From: an uncultured Clostridia bacterium
GTDB taxonomy: Bacteria; Bacillota; Clostridia; Lachnospirales; Anaerotignaceae
Assembly (NCBI GenBank): GCA_944379995.1
Contig: CALWGF010000012.1
Location: forward strand, 1 to 59,849
Direction: 5' to 3'
Length of the DNA stretch: 59,849 bases
The translations under genes were made by a program, and so were the position numbers. Shown here piece after piece: positions 1 through 8,446 of the stretch. Position 1 is the first letter of the stretch; the number at the start of each line of letters is the position of its first letter. The notes beneath the pieces are model-generated. The model saw only the letters and a list, made by a program, of their open reading frames with translations. It searched no databases and was not told where the DNA came from.

Positions 1-61
1 TTTCTATGTGATATTTTGAAGTAATAAAATTTTGACTATCTTTTATATTTACTTTGTTCAT
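1..61 (-). CDS. erm(G): Erm-family 23S rRNA adenine N6-methyltransferase, N-terminal fragment (cut by window edge)
   Basis: Only the first 20 codons are inside the window; the gene continues beyond base 1. The ATG at 61-59 follows a strong ribosome binding site (AGGAGAGGTTATA). The peptide begins MNKVNIKDSQNFITSKYHIE, which has the Erm N-terminal pattern NIK-x-SQNF-(I/L)-TS. From memory it matches Erm(G) better than Erm(B) or Erm(C). Erm enzymes dimethylate A2058 of 23S rRNA and give macrolide-lincosamide-streptogramin B resistance. Only 12 bases separate it from the stop of the chimeric ORF upstream, so there is no room for an ermC-type attenuator directly in front of it. Family assignment is fairly sure; the G class and intactness cannot be judged here. 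Confidence 0.75.
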   Translation of the reverse strand, partial: MNKVNIKDSQNFITSKYHIE

Positions 62-73
62 TATAACCTCTCC

Positions 74-109
74 TTAATTTATTGCATCTCTTTTCGAATA
101 TTTATTCAT
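74..109 (-). CDS. Possible 11-codon erm leader peptide inside the end of the chimeric ORF
   Basis: An in-frame ATG at 109-107 with an SD-like GAGG five bases upstream would encode MNKYSKRDAIN and stop 12 bases before the erm start. Erm genes of this group often have short leader peptides for translational attenuation, and I recall an 11-codon leader for ermG, but I cannot verify it here. The same codons also read simply as the end of the acetyltransferase tail. Confidence 0.35.
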   Translation of the reverse strand: MNKYSKRDAIN

Positions 110-853
110 TAATTCCTCTAACCCTGCTTCGGATGTTAGAATTTCAAGATTATCAAATATTTCCTCTCCGCTCCAGTTCCACCACTCTAGCTTTAGTAAG
201 AATTCAATCTTTTCGTCACTAAAGCGTTTTTTGATAAACTTAGCTGGATTCCCACTATATATTGAATAGGGTTCAACACTTTTCACTACTGTTGAATTAG
301 CGGCAATAATCGCACCATCACCATATCCCATAGATTTCATTAAATCAACCACAAGATTTTCAAAAAACATTGATGATTGGTTCATAATTTCAGTCAATAA
401 ATCATCTGCTAATTGTTCATTAATCATTTTATATACACGCTCAAATGTTTCCTGTGGTGTTCCAACAATATCTTGTCCAATATAATCTGAAGTATTTTCA
501 ATAATTTTCTTTCCATCTTTAAAATCTGCGAAATCTGGATATTTATCAGCTAATAATTTATCTGTAATATTAACACCACTTTCAAGTAATTTTTTACCTT
601 CACTTGTAATTTGAAAATTTGCTCTTTTTGGTGAAATAATAAGTCCAGCTTTCTTCAAATAAGTTACTGTCCAACTAATTCTATTGTCATAAATTGTTTG
701 ATTTCCGCTAGGTAATCTTTCAGATATTTCATTATCTTTAATATTTAATTCATTTTTTATGTAATTTTTTATCTCTTTAAGTGTATGAATTTTATCATCA
801 TTTATAGCACTTAAAAATGGTGAATATAATTCATAATACTTTGGTAACCCCAT
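74..853 (-). CDS. Chimeric ORF: Mrr N-terminal region fused to CatB/Vat-type acetyltransferase tail
   Basis: 259 codons with a good start (GAGGTGAAACAATTATG). Residues about 1-95 look like the winged-helix Mrr_N domain of type IV restriction proteins, and about 160-178 (FFENLVVDLMKSMGYG) are the opening helix of the Mrr nuclease fold. The nuclease motifs that should follow (D and QAKRW-like) are absent. From about residue 178 (GDGAIIAANS, then GNPAKFIKKRFSDE, WWNW) the sequence becomes the last hexapeptide-repeat coil and C-terminal helices of a CatB/Vat-like xenobiotic O-acetyltransferase. The switch lies at the GYGDG codons, 328-314. Neither half keeps its active site, so the product is probably inactive and the ORF a recombination relic in front of erm. 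The frame is open throughout, so a DNA-binding role for the Mrr_N part cannot be excluded. Confidence 0.7.
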   Translation of the reverse strand: MGLPKYYELYSPFLSAINDDKIHTLKEIKNYIKNELNIKDNEISERLPSGNQTIYDNRISWTVTYLKKAGLIISPKRANFQITSEGKKLLESGVNITDKLLADKYPDFADFKDGKKIIENTSDYIGQDIVGTPQETFERVYKMINEQLADDLLTEIMNQSSMFFENLVVDLMKSMGYGDGAIIAANSTVVKSVEPYSIYSGNPAKFIKKRFSDEKIEFLLKLEWWNWSGEEIFDNLEILTSEAGLEELMNKYSKRDAIN

Positions 854-926
854 AATTGTTTCACCTCAAAACTTAAAAATATACTATTTATAACAAAATT
901 TATATTTAATATTATATTTAATAAAA

Positions 927-2285
927 TTAATTACGTGAGAGTAAAACAACAGTTTCAACATGTACAGTTCTTGGAAACATATCCATAAGTTTTACTTTTT
1001 TAGTTTTGTATCCGCTTTCTTCAAAAATCTGTAAATCACGAACAAGTGAAGTTGGTTTACAAGATACATATACTATTTCTGGTGCATTAAAATCAATTAT
1101 TTTGCCTATTGCTTTAGGGTGTATACCATCTCTTGGAGGGTCTACTATTATAATATCAGGTTTATCATTAAGTTCATCAACTTTTTTAAGTACATCTCCT
1201 GCAATAAACTCACAATTTGTGATGTTATTTAATTTTGTATTTTCATTAGCAGCAACAACAGCTTCTTCAACAATTTCAATACCTATAACTTTTTTAGACT
1301 TTTCAGACATAATTTGTCCTATTGTACCTGTTCCGCAGTAAAGGTCAAAAACTACTTTATTTTCAGCATCTCCAGCAAAATCACGTACTATTGAATAAAG
1401 TTTTTCTGCACCTTTTGAATTTGTTTGGAAAAATGAAAATGTTGATACTTTAAAATCTAAATCAAAAAGTTTTTCCATGAAATAATCTCTACCATAAAGA
1501 ATATTTGTTAAATCACTTTTTACAACATCAGCAAGACCATCATTTATTGTATGAAGTATTCCACATATACTTCCTTCATAAGAAAGGGAAAGAAGCTCAT
1601 TTTTAAATTCTTCTGTATTAAATGTATATTCACTTGATGTAACAAGATTTATAAGTATTTCACCATAAGCTTCACTTTTTCTTACAACAAGGTGTCTTAA
1701 AACCCCTTCATGTCTCATTTTATGGTAAAACGGAACGTTTCTTTCCTTAAAGAAATTTAAAACACAATTTATAATTTTAATAAAGTCATTATCAATAATA
1801 TTGCAATCTGTAAGAGTTACAACTTCATAATGACTCATTCTTTTTCTCATTCCAAGAGCAAGTTCTCCGCCCTTTTCTTCATCACCAAAAGAAAATTCAC
1901 ATTTATTTCTATAACCTTCAAGTTTTGGAGAAGGTTCAATTCCAAGATATTCAAAATCTTTTATATTGGCATCTTTAAAAAGTTTAAGGACTTGTTCTTC
2001 TTTTAATTTAAGTTCGTCATCATGTGTAAGCTGTTGATATGTGCAGCCACCACAAAATTCAAAATGTGGACATTTAGGTTCTATTTCATTTGGTGCTTTT
2101 TCTAAAATTTCAAGAAGTCTTCCTTCAACACTACTTTTTCTTTTTTTATTAATTCTTGCTAAGACTTTTTGACCTACAACAGTATTTTTTACTATTACAT
2201 TAGTATCATCACATTTCCCCTTGCCTTTATTAGGGAAAATTACTTCATCTATAACTACCTCAACAACATCATTTTTTTTAACCAT
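927..2285 (-). CDS. rlmD: RlmD/RlmCD-type 23S rRNA (uracil-C5)-methyltransferase
   Basis: The preferred start is the ATG at 2285 (MVKKNDVV), which has TGGAGG 8 bases upstream; the longer frame to 2351 has no ribosome binding site. That gives 452 residues, normal for the family. The N-terminal 60 residues form a TRAM RNA-binding domain. Next come the [4Fe-4S] cysteines (CPHFEFCGGC), a SAM-binding motif (FDLYCGTGTIGQIM), an NPPR-type segment (VDPPRDG), the catalytic Cys in YVSCKPTSL and the general-base Glu in HVETVVLL. It methylates U747 and/or U1939 of 23S rRNA; which one cannot be decided from sequence. It stands alone, divergent from the S1-domain gene. Confidence 0.9.
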   Translation of the reverse strand: MVKKNDVVEVVIDEVIFPNKGKGKCDDTNVIVKNTVVGQKVLARINKKRKSSVEGRLLEILEKAPNEIEPKCPHFEFCGGCTYQQLTHDDELKLKEEQVLKLFKDANIKDFEYLGIEPSPKLEGYRNKCEFSFGDEEKGGELALGMRKRMSHYEVVTLTDCNIIDNDFIKIINCVLNFFKERNVPFYHKMRHEGVLRHLVVRKSEAYGEILINLVTSSEYTFNTEEFKNELLSLSYEGSICGILHTINDGLADVVKSDLTNILYGRDYFMEKLFDLDFKVSTFSFFQTNSKGAEKLYSIVRDFAGDAENKVVFDLYCGTGTIGQIMSEKSKKVIGIEIVEEAVVAANENTKLNNITNCEFIAGDVLKKVDELNDKPDIIIVDPPRDGIHPKAIGKIIDFNAPEIVYVSCKPTSLVRDLQIFEESGYKTKKVKLMDMFPRTVHVETVVLLSRN

Positions 2286-2313
2286 AAATACCTCCAAACT
2301 TAACATGGCTTTA

Positions 2314-2342
2314 TTGAACTTTAATAAAAATTGTGTTATACT
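2314..2342 (+). promoter_or_regulatory. SigA-type promoter for the S1-domain gene
   Basis: TTGAAC at 2314-2319, a 17-base spacer and TATACT at 2337-2342. The predicted transcript start is about 50 bases before the first gene to the right. The promoter overlaps the 5' region of the divergent rlmD. Confidence 0.65.
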
Positions 2343-2412
2343 AAACCTCATATTTATGAGAATATATTTTCTCTACAACACAAAATTATATATATAGGAG
2401 TTGTTTTATTTA

Positions 2413-2871
2413 ATGTCTGAAAAATTAGAAATCGGCACAGTAGTTGAAGGTAAAGTCGTAAGAGTTAAACCTTTTGGAGCAATCGTTGCTATCAACGAAA
2501 ATACTCAAGGTCTTGTACACATATCTCAAATATCAAACAGCTTTGTACAAGATATAAATGAACATATTGCTGTTGGTGATACAGTAAATGTTAAAGTACT
2601 TTCTGTTGATGAGGAAACAGGAAAAATTTCTCTTTCTATAAAAGAAACTCTTCCACCACCGGCAAAACCTTCAAAGCCACAACATAACTTCAGAAATCGT
2701 GAATATAAGAACAATTATGAAAATAAAGGTTCAAATAATCCAAGTAACGAATATTTCCAGCCACAACCTTCTGTAACTTCATCTTCAGATTTTGAAGATA
2801 AAATGAAAGAATGGCTTAAACAAGCTAACGAAAAACAAGCTGGTCTTAATAAAAGAGCAAACAGAAGATAA
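2413..2871 (+). CDS. S1 RNA-binding domain protein (YugI/CvfD-like)
   Basis: I chose the ATG at 2413 (MSEKLEIGTVVEGKV), with GGAG at 2397-2400; the in-frame TTG at 2401 abuts the GGAG and is unlikely. The product has 152 residues. Residues 5-75 form one S1/OB-fold domain (VEGKVVRVKPFGAIVAI, GLVHISQIS, DEETGKISLSIK). A low-complexity Asn/Pro/Ser-rich linker follows, then a charged tail (DFEDKMKEWLKQ). Single-S1 proteins of this kind in Firmicutes associate with ribosomes or act as post-transcriptional stress regulators. It is monocistronic, with its own promoter and terminator. Confidence 0.85.
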   Translation: MSEKLEIGTVVEGKVVRVKPFGAIVAINENTQGLVHISQISNSFVQDINEHIAVGDTVNVKVLSVDEETGKISLSIKETLPPPAKPSKPQHNFRNREYKNNYENKGSNNPSNEYFQPQPSVTSSSDFEDKMKEWLKQANEKQAGLNKRANRR

Positions 2872-2877
2872 TAAATT

Positions 2878-2907
2878 AATCCACTGATAATATCGGTGGA
2901 TTTTTTA
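2878..2907 (+). terminator. Rho-independent terminator after the S1-domain gene
   Basis: Inverted repeat AATCCACTGA / TCGGTGGATT with a short loop, followed by TTTTTT, 8 bases after the stop codon. Confidence 0.85.
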
Positions 2908-3069
2908 TTTCAAAATTATATTCACCTATATATAACCAAGTAATTTTATCATTAAATCACATATTTTTCAATAAAACAGTATATTATTAATATACAAAAA
3001 AGTTATATATATTTATAAATAAGTAGAACATTTTACTAGAAAAAAATTAGTTTTTTTCGAAAATTATTA

Positions 3070-3098
3070 TTGACAAATCATTTTTTTGGTTTTATACT
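3070..3098 (+). promoter_or_regulatory. Strong SigA promoter of the ilv T-box operon
   Basis: Perfect -35 TTGACA (3070-3075), a 17-base spacer and -10 TATACT (3093-3098). The transcript would begin near 3105, just before the T-box leader. Confidence 0.85.
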
Positions 3099-3111
3099 CA
3101 TATCATAATAA

Positions 3112-3383
3112 CAAAAGCGAAGACGGAGACAAAAGTATCCCCTATACGCACAGAGAGTCGGTGGTAGGTGAGAACCGATGGTTAAAGGATATGATTAATC
3201 ACTCCCAGCTTCATAGCTGAACGGTTTTTTTCTTATTAAGTTATGACGTTTGCCTACGTTATAAGGCTAAGGTTAATATTGACCTGACTGAGGCGGTTTT
3301 TTCCGTGAAATAGGGTGGTAACACGAAGCCTTTCGTCCCTATATACATTTATACAATGTGTATAGAGACGAGAGGCTTTTTTT
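3112..3383 (+). promoter_or_regulatory. T-box riboswitch, probable isoleucine specifier
   Basis: The leader has a long stem I from about 3112 to 3215, the conserved T-box sequence AGGGTGGTAACACG at 3312-3325, and overlapping antiterminator and terminator structures. The terminator stem pairs AAGCCTTTCGTC (3326-3337) with GACGAGAGGCTT (3367-3378) and ends in a T run. Uncharged tRNA pairs with the specifier codon and with the T-box bulge, letting transcription continue. The triplet ATC at 3198-3200, followed by A in the 3' side of stem I, is the best specifier candidate. It fits isoleucine and the acetolactate synthase genes downstream. The specifier is a reading by eye and could be off by a few bases. 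Confidence 0.92.
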
Positions 3384-3457
3384 ATTTCATTCTCAGGTCA
3401 AAAGAAATGATAGTTTTGATAATAATTGTTTTAAAAGATATTGAGGAGGAATATAAT

Positions 3458-3685
3458 ATGTGTAGAACTTTAACTTTCAAGGTAACAAGTGGTATGGATT
3501 CAGCTGTAAGAGTAATGACAACTTTAAGAAGAAAACAATTTGATGTAAAAGAATTTTCAATGAAAGATTTAGACGAAATAAGTGTTACTTTAGAAGATAT
3601 GCCTATGGAATATACAAGTTTTGAAAAAGCTGTTCTCTATATGAAAAAACTTGAAGATGTTTATGATGTAAGAGAAGTATGTTAA
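3458..3685 (+). CDS. Small ACT-domain regulatory subunit of acetolactate synthase
   Basis: 75 residues; the start at 3458 follows GAGGAGGA, and the extended reading from 3356 would begin inside the T-box terminator. The sequence is essentially one ACT fold (TLTFKVTSGMDSAVRVMTTLRRKQF...). In size it resembles IlvM rather than the longer IlvN. Its place between the T-box and ilvB supports a role as the feedback or stabilising subunit of acetohydroxyacid synthase. Small-before-large order is the reverse of the usual ilvBN order. ACT-domain assignment is good; the partnership is inferred from the operon. Confidence 0.75.
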   Translation: MCRTLTFKVTSGMDSAVRVMTTLRRKQFDVKEFSMKDLDEISVTLEDMPMEYTSFEKAVLYMKKLEDVYDVREVC

Positions 3686-3756
3686 TATACTTTGTTTATA
3701 AAAGCTAAAATTTTGGGGGAAATTTTGGACGGAAACAGATTAAAGGAGAAAAATAT

Positions 3757-5409
3757 ATGAAGCTTACAGGTTCACAAATAATTTTAAGGGTTTTAAGAGA
3801 TAAAAATGCTGATACTCTTTTTGGGTATCCTGGTGGAGCTATTATACCTCTTTTTGATGCTCTTTATGATGAAATGGATTATTTTAAAGTATATAGACCA
3901 GCTCATGAACAAAATGGTGTTCATGCTGCTGACGGATATGCAAGAAGTACAGGAAAAGTTGGAGTATTTATTGGAACATCTGGTCCTGGTGCAACAAATA
4001 CAGTAACAGGAATTGCAACTGCATATATGGACTCAGTACCTCTTCTTGTAATAACAGGTCAAGTTCCTAATATGCTTATAGGAAAAGACAGCTTTCAGGA
4101 AATAGATGTTACTGGTATAACTCTTTCAATAACAAAACATAATTATTTAGTAAGAAAAATAGAAGACCTTCAACGTACAATAGAAGATGCATATGATGTT
4201 GCAAGAAGCGGACGTCCTGGACCTGTTGTTGTTGATATTCCTAAAGATGTTCTTCTTGCTACTTATGAATATGAAGAAAATAAAAAAGAAAGTAATATAA
4301 AACGCTTTGAAAGCGATTTATCAAATATAGAAAAAGCCTGTGAACTTATTAATTCATCAAAAAAACCTGTTCTTTATGCAGGTGGTGGAATTAGAATAAG
4401 TAAAACAGATAAATTATTAACAGAACTTGCCCAAAAAGCCTGTATACCTGTTGCCAATAGTTTTATGGGACTTGGTACAATAGATAGAAACCACCCTCTT
4501 TCTCTTGGATTTTTAGGTATGCATGGGGCAAAAGAAACAAATATGGCTGTAACAGAATGTGACCTTTTAATAGCAATCGGTGCAAGATTTAGTGATAGAG
4601 TTATTGGAAATCCAAACAGATTTGCACCTAATGCAAAAATAATTCATATTGATGTTGATGTTACAGAACTTGATAAAAATATTTCAAATTGTATACCTAT
4701 TATGGGAGATTTTGAAACAATACTTAAAGAACTTATATCTAATGTAGATAATAAAGAAAGACCAGATTGGCTTAAACAAATAGATGATTGGCGAGTTGAA
4801 AAAGGTGATAATACTACATTCACTCCTGATAATATAATTGAAAAAATAAATAAATATTATGATAATGACACAATACTTGCAACTGATGTTGGACAGCATC
4901 AAATGTGGGCAGGACAACATTGGAAATTTAAACATTCTAATGAATTTATAACTTCTGGCGGTCTTGGTACAATGGGATTTGGACTTGGTGCTGCAATAGG
5001 TGTACAAGTTGGTAATCCAGATAAAAGTACTGTTCTTATAACAGGTGATGGCTGCTTTAGAATGTCAGCACAGGAACTTGTAACACTTTCAGCTTACAAT
5101 ATACCTGTAAGAATTTTTATGTTTGATAACAGTGCATTAGGAATGGTTAGACAATGGCAAAAACTTTTTAATGACAGAAGATATTCACAAACAGATATTA
5201 ATCTTGATGTAAATTATAAAGCACTTGCCGAAGCATATGGAATAAAAGCATACAAAGTTACTAATCTAGATGAACTTGAAGAAGCTCTTAAAGACTCAAA
5301 GGATATTAAAGGTCCTGTATATTTTGATTGTATAATAGATAAAGACTTAAATGTTTTCCCTATGGTTCCACCGGGAAGACCTATTGATGAGCTTTTATTC
5401 AATGATTAA
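3757..5409 (+). CDS. ilvB: Acetolactate synthase large subunit
   Basis: 550 residues, the expected length for the catalytic subunit. It condenses two pyruvates, or pyruvate with 2-ketobutyrate, in the first common step of valine, leucine and isoleucine synthesis, using ThDP, Mg and FAD. The three ThDP-enzyme domains are in order. The N-terminal PYR domain carries the catalytic Glu (PAHEQNGVHAADGYAR) and GTSGPGATN. The central domain follows, then the C-terminal PP domain with the GDG...N ThDP motif (GDGCFRMSAQEL, FDNSALGMVRQWQ). It lies 71 bases after the ACT subunit, under the same T-box. The next genes are not ilvC or ilvD. Confidence 0.95.
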   Translation: MKLTGSQIILRVLRDKNADTLFGYPGGAIIPLFDALYDEMDYFKVYRPAHEQNGVHAADGYARSTGKVGVFIGTSGPGATNTVTGIATAYMDSVPLLVITGQVPNMLIGKDSFQEIDVTGITLSITKHNYLVRKIEDLQRTIEDAYDVARSGRPGPVVVDIPKDVLLATYEYEENKKESNIKRFESDLSNIEKACELINSSKKPVLYAGGGIRISKTDKLLTELAQKACIPVANSFMGLGTIDRNHPLSLGFLGMHGAKETNMAVTECDLLIAIGARFSDRVIGNPNRFAPNAKIIHIDVDVTELDKNISNCIPIMGDFETILKELISNVDNKERPDWLKQIDDWRVEKGDNTTFTPDNIIEKINKYYDNDTILATDVGQHQMWAGQHWKFKHSNEFITSGGLGTMGFGLGAAIGVQVGNPDKSTVLITGDGCFRMSAQELVTLSAYNIPVRIFMFDNSALGMVRQWQKLFNDRRYSQTDINLDVNYKALAEAYGIKAYKVTNLDELEEALKDSKDIKGPVYFDCIIDKDLNVFPMVPPGRPIDELLFND

Positions 5410-5449
5410 CTTAGCCACCAAAATTTATATCATATATTTTTCCACAAAA

Positions 5450-5486
5450 AAATGGTACAGTTAAAATAACTGTACCATTTTTTTAT
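5450..5486. terminator. Bidirectional terminator between ilvB and gpsA
   Basis: AAATGGTACAGTTA / TAACTGTACCATTT with T runs on both strands. It closes the rightward ilv transcript and the leftward gpsA transcript, and overlaps the gpsA stop. Confidence 0.9.
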
Positions 5487-6487
5487 TTTATAAAATTTAA
5501 CTCTGTTGTTTTTTCTCTCATCATAAGGTCAAGAACTACTGTTTTTGAGTCTTTATTTTCAAATAATACTTCATTTATAGCTTTTGTTATAGGCATATCA
5601 ACATTATATTTTTTAGAAAGCTCATAAGCTGCTTTTGCTGTATTAACACCCTCAACAACCATTTTTACTTCTTTTAATGTTTCGTCAAGGCTTTTACCTT
5701 TTCCAAGAAGTATACCTGCACGTCTGTTTCTTGAATGCATACTTGTACAAGTAACAATAAGGTCACCTATTCCAGAAAGTCCTGCAAATGTTTCTATTCT
5801 TCCACCCATTGCTACACCAAGTCTACCTATTTCAGCAACACCTCTTGTCATAAGAGCTGCTTTTGTATTATCTCCAAATCCAAGACCGTCACACATACCT
5901 GCTGCAAGAGCTATAAGATTTTTTAATGCTGCTCCAAGTTCAACACCTATTTCATCATCATTTGTATATACTCTAAATGATGGGTTCATAAATTCATGTT
6001 GTACTTCTTCAGCAATTTTTATATCATTTGATGCAACAACAACAGCTGTTGGTATTTCCCTACCTACTTCCTCAGCATGGCTAGGTCCTGAAAGCGTACA
6101 CACACCACAATTAGGTATACACTCTCTTATTACTTCAGAAAGTCTTTTAAGACTTCCCTCTTCTATTCCTTTTGCAACATTAACTATTATTTTATCATCA
6201 GTTACAAATGGTGCTATGCTTTCAGCTGTTTTTCTAACAGCTTTTGAAGGTACTGCTGATATTATAATATCACCGTTTTTAACAGCATATTCCAAGTCAT
6301 TTGTAAGTACAACATTTTCACCTATGGCAACATTAGGAAGATACTCTTTATTTTCTCTATCCTTTTTCATATTTTCAATACTTTCTTTTCTTCTTGCCCA
6401 TATTGTAACATCATGTCCATTTTTATTAAGCATAATTGCAAGGGCTGTTCCCCAGCTTCCTGCACCTATAACAGATACTTTCTTCAT
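5483..6487 (-). CDS. gpsA: Glycerol-3-phosphate dehydrogenase [NAD(P)+]
   Basis: 334 residues from the ATG at 6487 ([10 protein letters not shown]), with GAGGTG upstream; the GTG two codons earlier lies too close to that site. It reduces dihydroxyacetone phosphate to sn-glycerol 3-phosphate for phospholipid synthesis. Visible are the Rossmann motif [17 protein letters not shown], the GPSHAEEV segment, and the catalytic-Lys region [13 protein letters not shown] with [12 protein letters not shown]. It follows plsY, the acyltransferase that uses its product, 22 bases downstream in the same transcript. The order DUF512-der-plsY-gpsA is typical of Clostridia. Confidence 0.96.
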   Translation of the reverse strand: MKKVSVIGAGSWGTALAIMLNKNGHDVTIWARRKESIENMKKDRENKEYLPNVAIGENVVLTNDLEYAVKNGDIIISAVPSKAVRKTAESIAPFVTDDKIIVNVAKGIEEGSLKRLSEVIRECIPNCGVCTLSGPSHAEEVGREIPTAVVVASNDIKIAEEVQHEFMNPSFRVYTNDDEIGVELGAALKNLIALAAGMCDGLGFGDNTKAALMTRGVAEIGRLGVAMGGRIETFAGLSGIGDLIVTCTSMHSRNRRAGILLGKGKSLDETLKEVKMVVEGVNTAKAAYELSKKYNVDMPITKAINEVLFENKDSKTVVLDLMMREKTTELNFIK

Positions 6488-6509
6488 AAGCACACCTCAC
6501 TATAAAAAG

Positions 6510-7121
6510 CTATGCAGTCTTTTTTGCTCCAAGTTTATTTTCATTACCATTAATAAGACGTTTTATATTCTCTTTATGTTTATAAACTGCAAGGACTGCA
6601 AGTATTCCACAAACAATAATATATTCTTTTTCAAAATTTAATATGTAAAGGCTTATAGGTATAGCAACAGAAAATGCCATCGAACCAACAGAAACATATT
6701 TTGTAAAAAGCCCAATTATACCTATTACAAAAGATATAATTGTAACTCTATAATCAAGAGTTGAAAGACAAAGCATCATTCCTATCATAACAGCTATACC
6801 TTTTCCACCTTTAAAATTAAGATAGAATGGAAAATTGTGACCTAGAACAGCCCCAACACAGCCATATATACTTGCTATTAAACCTATTTCATCACCAAAT
6901 ATTAAACGGCATACAACATAACTTATAACAGATTTCATAATATCACTTACAAATGTTATAAGTCCTGCTTTTTTACCAAGAACACGAAGGGCATTTGTAC
7001 TACCAAGATTGCCACTTCCATGCTGTCTAAGGTCTACATGCATAAATTTTCCAACAATAAATGCTGACTGTATACAACCAATAAAATATCCTATGACAAT
7101 ACATATAATTTTAAGTATCAT
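6510..7121 (-). CDS. plsY: Glycerol-3-phosphate acyltransferase PlsY
   Basis: 203 residues with about five hydrophobic segments, as expected for the integral membrane enzyme that transfers acyl from acyl-phosphate to glycerol 3-phosphate. The three conserved motifs are present: GSGNLGSTNALR, a GHNFPFYLNFKGGKG loop, and a later conserved loop near the C-terminus. The ATG overlaps the der stop codon by one base (TGATG), indicating translational coupling. It acts directly downstream of GpsA in the pathway. Confidence 0.95.
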   Translation of the reverse strand: MILKIICIVIGYFIGCIQSAFIVGKFMHVDLRQHGSGNLGSTNALRVLGKKAGLITFVSDIMKSVISYVVCRLIFGDEIGLIASIYGCVGAVLGHNFPFYLNFKGGKGIAVMIGMMLCLSTLDYRVTIISFVIGIIGLFTKYVSVGSMAFSVAIPISLYILNFEKEYIIVCGILAVLAVYKHKENIKRLINGNENKLGAKKTA

Positions 7122-8443
7122 CAGTCTTTCTCCCCTTTTTCTCTTACAACAAAATGTATAGGTGTACCAACAAAACCAAAGGCTTCTCTAAGCTGGTTTT
7201 CAATATATCTTCTGTATGAGAAATGAAGAAGTTCTCTATCATTTACAAATATAACAAATGTAGGTGGTTTTACTCCTACCTGTGTCATATAATATATTTT
7301 AAGTTGTTTACCTTTATCAGCCGGTGGCTGCTGCATAGCCATAGCTTCAATAAGTACATCATTAAGTACACCTGTACTTATTCTTAATGCATGGTTTTCA
7401 TGTACAGTCTGTATAAGTTCAAGCATTCTATTAATTCTCTGTCCTGTATGAGCAGAAATAAATACTCTTGGTGCATAAGGCATATAAGCAAGCTCATTTC
7501 CTATATCTTTTAAGTATTTATTCATTGTTTTATCATCTTTTTCGATAGAGTCCCATTTATTAACAGCAACAATAGCTGCTTTTCCTCTTTCATGTGCAAT
7601 ACCTGCTATTTTTGTGTCTTGGTCTGTTATACCTTCGTTAGCATCAATTACAAGTATAGCAACATCACATCTTTCAACAGCTGCAACAGCTCTTATTATA
7701 CTGAAACGTTCGATTTCTTCTTTAATTTTGCTTTTTCTTCTCATTCCGGCAGTATCAATAAATACATATTTCTGACCGTCAATTTCTATTGGAGAGTCAA
7801 CAGCATCTCTTGTTGTACCTGGTATATTACTTACAATATGTCTTTCTTCTCCAAGAATTTTATTTACAAGTGATGATTTACCAACGTTTGGCTTACCAAT
7901 AATAGCTACTTTTATTTCATTTTCATCATCTTCATAGTCGGCATCTTCTGGGAAATGTTTTGTAACTTCATCAAGAAGGTCACCAAGACCAAGAGCCTGA
8001 CCTGCTGATATTGCTATTGGGTCACCAATTCCAAGATTATAAAATTCAAGAACCTCAAAATTGTCTTTACGCATATTATCAACTTTATTAACAGCAAGCA
8101 CAATAGGTTTGTTTGTTCTTCTTAATATGTTTGCAACCTGCATATCATCTTCTATAACGCCTGTTTTTACATCAACAACAAACACTATTACATCAGCTGT
8201 TTCAATAGCAATTTCAGCCTGCTGTAATATCTGTTTTAATATAATATCTTCTGTTCCCGGCTCCATACCACCTGTATCAATAAGTGTAAATTTTTTATCA
8301 AGCCATTCAACATCAGCATAAATTCTGTCTCTTGTAACACCTGGTGTATCCTGTACAATAGATATACGTTCACCTGCAAGTCTGTTAAAAAGTGTGGACT
8401 TACCAACATTCGGACGTCCAACAACAGCAACAATAGGTTTCAT
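7121..8443 (-). CDS. der: Ribosome biogenesis GTPase Der (EngA)
   Basis: 440 residues with two tandem GTPase domains and a C-terminal KH-like domain, the family's normal length. Domain 1 has [13 protein letters not shown] and NKVD; domain 2 has [14 protein letters not shown] and NKWD. It is needed for 50S subunit maturation. It is preceded three bases upstream by the DUF512 gene and overlaps plsY. Confidence 0.97.
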   Translation of the reverse strand: MKPIVAVVGRPNVGKSTLFNRLAGERISIVQDTPGVTRDRIYADVEWLDKKFTLIDTGGMEPGTEDIILKQILQQAEIAIETADVIVFVVDVKTGVIEDDMQVANILRRTNKPIVLAVNKVDNMRKDNFEVLEFYNLGIGDPIAISAGQALGLGDLLDEVTKHFPEDADYEDDENEIKVAIIGKPNVGKSSLVNKILGEERHIVSNIPGTTRDAVDSPIEIDGQKYVFIDTAGMRRKSKIKEEIERFSIIRAVAAVERCDVAILVIDANEGITDQDTKIAGIAHERGKAAIVAVNKWDSIEKDDKTMNKYLKDIGNELAYMPYAPRVFISAHTGQRINRMLELIQTVHENHALRISTGVLNDVLIEAMAMQQPPADKGKQLKIYYMTQVGVKPPTFVIFVNDRELLHFSYRRYIENQLREAFGFVGTPIHFVVREKGEKD

Positions 8444-8446
8444 TAA

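Noticed and set aside
74..853. Functional Mrr restriction enzyme
   Set aside because: The catalytic D and QxK motifs that follow the opening helix are absent; the C-terminal third is acetyltransferase sequence.
1006..1341. Rightward open frame of about 110 codons across rlmD
   Set aside because: It is antisense to a well-supported methyltransferase, has no ribosome binding site and no recognisable domain.
3356..3457. Longer N-terminus for the ACT subunit starting at the end of the T-box
   Set aside because: The extra codons lie inside the terminator hairpin and have no SD; the ATG at 3458 follows GAGGAGGA.
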